64,000 bases of DNA, taken from contig NZ_NADJ01000012.1 of the NCBI RefSeq assembly GCF_002196705.1, forward strand, positions 52,346-116,345. The letters run 5' to 3'. Positions 59,014 through 64,000 of the stretch are shown here, in pieces; within the stretch, counting starts at the first letter, position 1, and every line of letters starts with the position of its first letter. Position numbers and translations under genes: made by a program. Origin of the DNA: Desulfosporosinus sp. FKB. GTDB lineage: Bacteria > Bacillota > Desulfitobacteriia > Desulfitobacteriales > Desulfitobacteriaceae. The notes under the pieces were generated by a model. The model had not been told where the DNA came from. It searched no databases and worked only from the letters and a program-made list of their open reading frames with translations.

Positions 59014-59412
59014 ATGTATTCGATGAAAGAAACATGTCAAAAAGTAAACATGACTTATGAAACTCTAAAGTTTTATTGCAACGAGGGCTTAGTCCCAAAT
59101 GTCAAAAGAGATAAAAACAACTATAGAATTTTTGATGATAAAAATATTAATTGGCTAAACAGCTTATCTTGCCTTAAAAAATGTGGAATGAGTATTCAAG
59201 ATATGAAAACCTATCTTAGCCTATGTCTGAAAGGTCAATCAACCATTCCTGAACGCAAGATAATGTTAGATAAGCTGAAGGTAGATTTAATGAATAGAAT
59301 AGTAGAATTGAACGAAAGTGTTGATTTCATTGACAATAAACAACAATTCTATGATGATGCACTTAGAGGAAAAATAAAGTATAATAGCAATCTAATTAAT
59401 ATTGAGGATTGA
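59014..59412 (+). CDS. MerR family transcriptional regulator (copy 1)
   Basis: The 132-residue protein has the MerR N-terminal winged helix (MYSMKETCQKVNMTYETLKFYCNEGLVPNVKRDKNNYRIFDDKNINWL), then LKKCGMSIQDMKTYLSL and a dimerising coiled coil. No metal-binding Cys cluster is visible beyond Cys8 and the KKCGMS cysteine, so it is of the general AdhR/TipA-like type. ATG 59014 has TGGAGG upstream; the frame before it is non-coding. It most likely activates the divergent aldo/keto reductase operon through the 19-bp promoter. Confidence 0.9.
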   Translation: MYSMKETCQKVNMTYETLKFYCNEGLVPNVKRDKNNYRIFDDKNINWLNSLSCLKKCGMSIQDMKTYLSLCLKGQSTIPERKIMLDKLKVDLMNRIVELNESVDFIDNKQQFYDDALRGKIKYNSNLINIED

Positions 59413-59422
59413 AGCAAAAATG

Positions 59423-59467
59423 GGGATGTAGGTAGATTTGTATTACACACAAATCTACCTACATCCC
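59423..59467 (+). terminator. Very strong terminator after the MerR gene
   Basis: GGGATGTAGGTAGATTTGT pairs perfectly over 19 bp with its complement around ATTACAC and is followed by GTTTATTTG. Confidence 0.75.
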
Positions 59468-59734
59468 GTTTATTTGAACCACCCGGATTTTTATAGTTAA
59501 TATGTTAACCAGTAAAGTGTTGACAAAGACTACATAAAAGTTGATCATCGATATGCCTACTCTCGCATTCTTTTTCTCCTTTGGATACTATTTATTGTTA
59601 CACCGCCAGATAATCCTTCTTAATCGTTTATCCGTTGAATTCCAAATCTTTCTGCCGTAAACAAACACAAAAAAGCTCCCTCAACTAAAGAGAGAGCCTT
59701 TCGTTAGCCATGAACAATAACGATAGGTAAGGCT

Positions 59735-59800
59735 TTGATGTTATCTCCGCTTTTTCTCCCGTTCCACACCGTGCATGACAGTTTCCCGTCACACACCCGC
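59735..59800 (-). mobile_element. Possible group II intron fragment
   Basis: On the minus strand GTGTGACGGGAAACTGTCAT and GCACGGTGTGGAACGGGAGA, then AAAAGCGGAGATAACATCAA and CCTTACCTATCGTTATT, look like catalytic-domain sequence of a bacterial group II intron with the open reading frame deleted. It interrupts the 3' end of the CDGSH-like remnant. A more decayed relative lies at 27055. This is pattern recognition only. Confidence 0.35.
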
Positions 59801-59989
59801 CCTGGCAACGTGCAAGATAAGCAGTTTCATCTTTTTCTATAAATGCCATCGGCGTAAAGGAAGTACCTTGATGCGCTCCGTTGTAGAACGGTAGGGTAGA
59901 ACTTTTGCCACAAGTACACCAATAATAAGTTTCACCCTTTTTAAGATCTACAGGAACGGGTATTTTTGAGCGATTACCGGTTTATCCAT
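59790..59989 (-). pseudogene. Broken CDGSH iron-sulfur domain gene
   Basis: ATG at 59989 with GGGAG upstream reads MDKPVIAQKY and then a TAG. After a one-base correction in an A-run, the frame gives IPVPVDLKKGETYYWCTCGK, SSTLPFYNGAHQGTSFTPM and AFIEKDETAYLA. The CxC and final His of the CDGSH motif remain, but the third Cys and the Asp are replaced (PFYNGAH instead of PFCDGSH). The end runs into the intron-like block. Confidence 0.75.
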
Positions 59990-60083
59990 TATTCAATCTC
60001 CCTTTCCAATCTTCCTATAATATGGAATCAGTTCTTCGAACGTGAAAAGGCTTCTTTTGATCTATACCGTAAGAAATCTTTAA

Positions 60084-60476
60084 TCATTTTAACAGTAATG
60101 CGACCAATGCTTTATTGCTTTCCACGCAATTTCCGCAACCGGTTCCGACCTTTGTTACGGTTTGAACCTCTTCAAAGGATTTGGCGCCATTCTTGACTGC
60201 ATTTACGATATCTTGGGCAGTGACTTTCATACATCCGCATACAATTTGGTTTTCAGCAATTTTCTTTTTTAGCAATAACTCATTAACTAAAACTTTATTA
60301 CTCTCAACACAGTTTCCGCAACCGGTACCGACTTTCGTTGCGGCTTGAACCTCTTCAAAGGATTTGGCGCCATTCTTGATCGCCTTCTTGATGTCTAGAT
60401 CGGTGACGTTCATACAGCCGCATACTACTTGGCTTTGTTCTTTGGAAAATATTTTTGAAATGAGTGATTTTAACAT
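60084..60476 (-). CDS. Tandem BFD-like [2Fe-2S] domain protein
   Basis: The 130-residue protein has two copies of the BFD-like domain: VVCGCMNVTDLDIKKAIKNG...KVGTGCGNC and IVCGCMKVTAQDIVNAVKNG...KVGTGCGNC. Each has the Cys-x-Cys and Cys-x2-Cys ligands of one [2Fe-2S] cluster. The two halves share long identical DNA stretches, so the duplication is recent. BFD-like domains accept electrons or mobilise iron and are found in NirB, NifU and bacterioferritin-associated ferredoxin. It lies 12 bases downstream of the DoxX gene. Confidence 0.88.
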   Translation of the reverse strand: MLKSLISKIFSKEQSQVVCGCMNVTDLDIKKAIKNGAKSFEEVQAATKVGTGCGNCVESNKVLVNELLLKKKIAENQIVCGCMKVTAQDIVNAVKNGAKSFEEVQTVTKVGTGCGNCVESNKALVALLLK

Positions 60477-60487
60477 TTTATCCTCCG

Positions 60488-60925
60488 TTATTTTAGTTTC
60501 TTTGAAATGGCATTATCAATTGAGAGTGATCCTGCACCCTTAATTAGCAAGAAGAGGGAAATCATGGACAGTGCAAAAACGTATTCAATACCGGAATTAG
60601 CGGGGCCATTTAAGAAGAACCCATTAGCCCCATGGACTTTGACTATGGCTACCAAATTAACAATGGCAAGCCCAAGTGCAGCCGGACGAGTTAAAAAGCC
60701 AAAAATAATTGCGATCCCGCCAAAGAACTCGGTTAATATGGCTAAACCGCCTAATGCAGCGGGAATACCCAATGAAGAAAAGAAACCGATAGTGCCTGTC
60801 CACCCGTAACCGCCAAACCAACCCAGAAGTTTTTGAGCTCCATGAGCGAAAAAGATAATTCCCAACGCAAGACGCAAAATTAAGAAACTGTTGGACTCAA
60901 CTGTAGCGAATATTATATTTTTCAT
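60488..60925 (-). CDS. DoxX family membrane protein
   Basis: The 145-residue protein has four hydrophobic segments and the DoxX pattern (LRLALGIIFFAHGAQKLLGWFGGYGWTG; FFSSLGIPAALGGLAILTEFFGGIAIIFGFLTRPAAL). DoxX proteins are linked to thiosulfate:quinone oxidation and to redox homeostasis; the exact role here is unknown. It shares a transcript with the BFD-like gene. Confidence 0.9.
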   Translation of the reverse strand: MKNIIFATVESNSFLILRLALGIIFFAHGAQKLLGWFGGYGWTGTIGFFSSLGIPAALGGLAILTEFFGGIAIIFGFLTRPAALGLAIVNLVAIVKVHGANGFFLNGPANSGIEYVFALSMISLFLLIKGAGSLSIDNAISKKLK

Positions 60926-61215
60926 TTTTTAGCTCCTTCTAAAATTAACGTTTTTAAAGTTCAATAGGTGGCGCCAACCTACTTTCATATATTAAGACGG
61001 AAAGATTTTTAAAAGGATAGGGAAGTTATAAAAAAGTTCATGTTAAATTATTTATAGCTAGATGATGTTAGTCTTCTCGCTCAGTCATGATACTTGTATC
61101 ATTAACGGATAAAACAAACCTCCTGCTACAGAAATTAATTCTTTAGCAAGAGGCGATTGGTTCATAGTGCCCAACAAACACAACCAGGCATCTTATTCAT
61201 AGTTAACACCTCGTT
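60926..61215. other. Intergenic, possible decayed reading frame
   Basis: One 25-codon minus-strand frame (MNQSPLAKELISVAGGLFYP) is readable near 61100-61180 but has no clear ribosome site. Otherwise nothing was recognised. Confidence 0.3.
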
Positions 61216-61434
61216 TTAAACCTTTCTTACCAAACAATAATCCTGTTCAATCGCTTTATTGAGATCCTCAAGCAGCTTTGCTACATCGATACCATGAGCC
61301 CTTGCACCTTGCTCAAGATTCTCGAACCGGGCAGCCATGCATCCGAAACAATGCATGCCATGTTTTAAAAACACTTCGACGGACTGCGGATACTTTTCTA
61401 CAATTTCAGTAATTTTCATTTGACCTGTAATCAT
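61216..61434 (-). CDS. DUF1858 redox-disulfide protein
   Basis: The 72-residue protein reads MKITEIVEKYPQSVEVFLKHGMHCFGCMAARFENLEQGARAHGID, the DUF1858 ('hybrid cluster protein-associated redox disulfide') layout with its CFGC pair near residue 29. It probably takes part in thiol/disulfide or nitrosative-stress chemistry. It lies 24 bases downstream of the ECF sigma factor gene and is likely part of its operon. A start at Met6 is possible. Confidence 0.9.
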   Translation of the reverse strand: MITGQMKITEIVEKYPQSVEVFLKHGMHCFGCMAARFENLEQGARAHGIDVAKLLEDLNKAIEQDYCLVRKV

Positions 61435-61458
61435 TGAATTTTCCTCCTAATGGATAAT

Positions 61459-62046
61459 TTATTCTATTCCAGCCGTAGTTAATTTAAACGAACCCATATT
61501 CTCATAGCCATTGCCTTGAGTTAAAGACTTGCGAAGGAGCATCCGTGCCCTGTGTAGTCGCCACTTCGCCAATTCAACCGAAATGTTAAGGATCTCCGCC
61601 ACCTCTTTAGTAGAGCATCCATTGATTTCTTTTAAAATGTACACCTCACGTTGTTCATTTGGCAGCTGTGAAATCGCCTTAAACAGCATCTTTCTCATCG
61701 CTGTTTTTTGACACTTTTGATCCGGGTCTTGAGTTTCGTCTAGTTTTGTTTCAAGTTCTTCAGCCGGATTTTCTTTACGACCAAATCGTTTGCGTTGGTA
61801 GTCGATTGTTGTATTAACGGCTATACGGTATAGCCATGTCGAGATTTTAGACTGGCCATTGAACGATTGCCTTGACTGGAATGCCTTTATAAATGTTTCC
61901 TGGGCCAAGTCCTGGGCGATATGATAATCTCCTGTCATTCCGTATATCAAGTTTATAATTTTAGGTTCATTATCCTTAATAATCGTTTCAAGGGAGGCTT
62001 CATTCTCTAGATCATTTGGTCCATATAAGTTTTTACGGATAAGCAT
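61459..62046 (-). CDS. RNA polymerase sigma factor, ECF subfamily
   Basis: The 195-residue protein has sigma region 2 (IINLIYGMTGDYHIAQDLAQETFIKAFQS; ISTWLYRIAVNTTIDYQRKR) and region 4 (LPNEQREVYILKEINGCSTKEVAEILNISVELAKWRLHRARMLLRKSL). It directs polymerase to a specific stress or envelope regulon. No anti-sigma gene follows; the next gene is a DUF1858 redox protein, which could sense the signal. AAAGGAGAG ribosome site. Confidence 0.94.
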   Translation of the reverse strand: MLIRKNLYGPNDLENEASLETIIKDNEPKIINLIYGMTGDYHIAQDLAQETFIKAFQSRQSFNGQSKISTWLYRIAVNTTIDYQRKRFGRKENPAEELETKLDETQDPDQKCQKTAMRKMLFKAISQLPNEQREVYILKEINGCSTKEVAEILNISVELAKWRLHRARMLLRKSLTQGNGYENMGSFKLTTAGIE

Positions 62047-62371
62047 TGTCAGTCTCTCCTTTAAAATTCTTGATAATCATTCCTTGATATCATCTCCTTT
62101 TTGAATGATCGTCATTAGTGCCACATTTCTCCCGTTAAAGTTGATTTCATGAATTAGGACGGAATCAATTTGAAATGGATAGTGAAAATAACATTAGATT
62201 AAAATAGTAATACTACCAAAATACCATTATCCTCCTAATGCGTATTTTAAAAATTTCCTATGAACCATCATACAACGTTTTAGCCATGAGGACACAAAAC
62301 GCCGGTCAAGGTAACTTTGAACCTCAACCGACGTTTCACCTTAAAATATCTCCCTCACCTCGACCCCCGTC
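62047..62371. other. Intergenic region upstream of the sigma factor
   Basis: About 325 bases. A weak inverted repeat (ACGCCGGTCAAGGT with ACCTCAACCGACGTT, 62299-62335) may terminate the remnant genes upstream. No intact gene was seen. Confidence 0.35.
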
Positions 62372-62690
62372 TTAAACACAAACACTACTTCGACCATCGA
62401 CTGTACGTTGACCCAAGAAATCCAGTGGAAACGGAATGATGCCGCGACCTGCCGGGCATTTAGCAAACATATTCTTGTAGAAATCACCTCTGGGGCCGTT
62501 AAACTCGTCAATGGCCGGCGGGGTGACAATGATTCCCGGAGAGATGGAATTGATTCGCGCACCTCTGGCACCCCATTTTATAGATTCCGCCATAACCCTC
62601 TTTTCGTTGCAGCGTTTCGCCATCTGATAGGCGTGCAAGGTATCTTTGATATTCGAACGCTAAAGCACTTCCTACTGCTCCTTCAACAAA
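62372..62690 (-). pseudogene. Short-chain dehydrogenase (SDR) C-terminal remnant
   Basis: Frames together read GSALAFEYQ / AYQMAKRCNEKRVMAESIKW, GARGARINSISPGIIVTPPA and DEFNGPRGDFYKNMFAKCPAGR. This is the region after the catalytic YxxxK of classical SDR enzymes, including the PG motif. The Rossmann part and the catalytic tyrosine are missing, and at least one frameshift is present. Confidence 0.75.
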
Positions 62691-62913
62691 ATTGGAACGG
62701 AACACCTGCTTTGATACCAGCCTCTTTGCATTTTAAGAACCAGGCCATATTCCGTCCCAATATCCGCATTATTTGCAATCCCTCTAAATCCTGTTTCACG
62801 TCTTCTGGTGTATGCCCGTGTACCATGTTCCAATACCTTGATGAAATAACAGACATTTCCGATAGGGAAAAATATTTATTGAGCTGACTTCCATTGACTA
62901 ATAATACTTTCAT
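62683..62913 (-). pseudogene. Flavodoxin gene with large internal deletion
   Basis: The ATG at 62913 (GGAGG upstream) encodes MKVLLVNGS and then jumps straight to NKYFSLSEMSVISSRYWNMV, HGHTPEDVKQDLEGLQIMR and LGRNMAWFLK. Compared with the intact homologue at 57400-58017, about 120 central residues (FMN loops and cysteine cluster) are gone although the frame stays open. It cannot bind FMN. Confidence 0.82.
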
Positions 62914-62938
62914 AGTTACCTCCGTTTGTGGTTTGAAT

Positions 62939-63475
62939 TTATATATTCTTTCCCATTTCAAAGGCCTGCTTCATAGCTGCGCTGCCCTTAATGTCACCCT
63001 TATGCCATGCGCCAACACCGTAGACAACTCCCTTTTCTTTTGCATCGTTCAGACAGAATGTAAACCCGCGAAAACCGTCAAGCGTCCTTTCCATGGCCTG
63101 CTCACTGCTGTCGGCAGCCGCAACAATGAAATAGAACTCCTTGCCAGTGATTTCTTGATATTTAGAAACCGTTCTATCAATCAACGTTTTCATCTGAACG
63201 TTCATCGTATAGAAGTAAACCGGTGTCGCCATGACAATGACTTCAGCGTTAATTATTTTTTCTAAAATTTCCGCCATATCATCTTTCTGAACACAATTAT
63301 GGTTGGTATAGCATGACTCGCAGCCGGTGCAGTAACCAATCTTTTTATCTCTCAAGAAAATCTTTTCTGTCTGATGGCCTGCTTCGTTTGCACCAAGCAT
63401 AAACTGGTCGCAAAGCAGATCAGAATTTCCACCTTTTCTCGGGCTGGCTGAAAGTACCAATACTTTTTTACTCAT
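62939..63475 (-). CDS. Iron-sulfur flavoprotein-like NAD(P)H-dependent oxidoreductase
   Basis: The 178-residue protein has the FMN loop VLVLSASPRKGGNSDLLCDQF and the compact cysteine motif GYCTGCESCYTNHNC near residue 50, as in iron-sulfur flavoproteins, followed by MATPVYFYTMNVQMKTLIDR and YFIVAAADSSEQAMERTLDGF. It likely passes electrons from NAD(P)H or ferredoxin to small acceptors. It starts three bases after the MerR gene's stop codon, so the two are cotranscribed. The next genes downstream are broken. Confidence 0.9.
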   Translation of the reverse strand: MSKKVLVLSASPRKGGNSDLLCDQFMLGANEAGHQTEKIFLRDKKIGYCTGCESCYTNHNCVQKDDMAEILEKIINAEVIVMATPVYFYTMNVQMKTLIDRTVSKYQEITGKEFYFIVAAADSSEQAMERTLDGFRGFTFCLNDAKEKGVVYGVGAWHKGDIKGSAAMKQAFEMGKNI

Positions 63476-63478
63476 AAA

Positions 63479-63865
63479 CTAATCCTCCGCTCTTTTTAAC
63501 TTGTTTTCCTTTTTAACGACTGTCCCTTCGTATACCTTGATCTTATAATTCAAGCGCTCTAGCGTTTTCTGCATATCTTCCATTTTTTGAATTAGTTGCT
63601 TACGCTGATCGGTCAAAAGTTCTTTTCTGGCTCCAATAGTCGTATCACCCTGTTGGAACAGAGCAACATACTCTATCAATGCCTCTATAGGAAGACCCGC
63701 ATTTCTCATACATTTGATAAACTCTACCCACCTGCAATCCTCTTCCGTATAATCCCTGATTCCGTTTTTATTGCGGTTAACACGAGGAATCAGTCTGATT
63801 CGTTCATAATAGCGAAGTGTGTCCTGTGTAAGATCGTATTTTTCACTGACTTCTGCAATCGTCAT
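63479..63865 (-). CDS. MerR family transcriptional regulator (copy 2)
   Basis: The 128-residue protein has the MerR winged helix (MTIAEVSEKYDLTQDTLRYYERIRLIPRVNRNKNGIRDYTEEDCRWVEF), KCMRNAGLPIEALIEYVALFQQGD and a long coiled coil. It lacks a metal-binding loop. It belongs to the subgroup that sits with flavodoxin, aldo/keto reductase and SDR genes. Ribosome site GGGAGGT. It heads an operon with the iron-sulfur flavoprotein gene. No 19-bp-spaced promoter was evident upstream inside the window. Confidence 0.92.
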   Translation of the reverse strand: MTIAEVSEKYDLTQDTLRYYERIRLIPRVNRNKNGIRDYTEEDCRWVEFIKCMRNAGLPIEALIEYVALFQQGDTTIGARKELLTDQRKQLIQKMEDMQKTLERLNYKIKVYEGTVVKKENKLKRAED

Positions 63866-64000
63866 ATAAAATTACCTCCCTATATTAATTTAATTTTTCG
63901 TTGTTTTCCTCTTGTTTTCATAGAATTGCTAACTTACCAAAAGAACTTATCACGGATAGAACTTGCATAAAATACTCAATTCAGAGAAATTAAGTATGGC

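Overview
The window looks like a chromosomal segment of a strictly anaerobic, low-to-moderate GC Firmicute of the Desulfosporosinus/Desulfitobacterium kind (Peptococcaceae sensu lato). This is an inference from gene content: a one-chain pyruvate:ferredoxin oxidoreductase, a ferredoxin/NADH-dehydrogenase-G-like formate dehydrogenase, HdrD- and HdrDE-type iron-sulfur proteins, a double-cubane reductase with its activase, a corrinoid methyltransferase operon, EFR1 flavodoxin-ferredoxins, and strong GGAGG ribosome sites. No rRNA, CRISPR array or intact transposase was seen.

Layout. 1-3.3 kb: end of a chemotaxis receptor, an ArsR/EFR1 pair, a zinc-ribbon protein, CarD and an orphan IS605-type end. 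3.3-10.8 kb: pyruvate:ferredoxin oxidoreductase, then a threonine/serine-type catabolic operon (YheO-like regulator, RidA, threonine ammonia-lyase, permease). 11.2-15 kb: a CBS protein, two paralogous unknown proteins (one carrying an inserted DnaA domain-I-like segment) and an HdrD-like protein. 15.6-21.4 kb: an eroded region holding a DUF5320/NifX/Mrp/DsrE/flavodoxin cluster with a broken Mrp gene, two copies (one dead) of a 50-residue membrane microprotein, remnants of a BcrA/BadF-type activase system, and a 50-residue protein with tryptophan at every seventh residue. 21.6-26.7 kb: a LysR/MFS pair, an anSME-like radical SAM protein with a dienelactone hydrolase, and a sigma region-4-only protein. 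27-35.4 kb: YlbF, a membrane HdrDE fusion, BenE, and a complete ECF transporter with a TudS-like desulfidase (the CD3072/CD3073 pairing). 35.9-42.5 kb: a compact operon that joins a double-cubane reductase system to a corrinoid protein, two UroD-type methyltransferases and a RamA/RACo-type reactivator. 42.6-51.3 kb: an IscA-like protein, Cys-type formate dehydrogenase, a tRNA Gln-Glu-Lys cluster, and a selenium-mobilising set (two DUF3343, two cysteine-desulfurase-like enzymes, YedF, SelD). 51.4-64 kb: gltX, then an accessory redox region with TetR and two MerR regulators, flavodoxins, aldo/keto reductases, BFD-like and DoxX proteins, an ECF sigma factor and many pseudogenes.

The strongest non-coding signals are regulatory. 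The same 14-bp inverted repeat brackets promoters of two separate loci (HdrD-like gene and Mrp/NifX cluster). A MerR-type promoter with 19-bp spacing lies between a MerR gene and an aldo/keto reductase operon. A pair of GGAA-N6-TTCC sites lies between a TetR gene and a broken SDR gene. A perfect ArsR-type palindrome lies before the ArsR gene. The most novel-looking loci are the DnaA-domain paralog pair, the heptad-tryptophan peptide, and the double-cubane/corrinoid operon of unknown substrate. All functional statements rest on reading the sequence; no database search was run.
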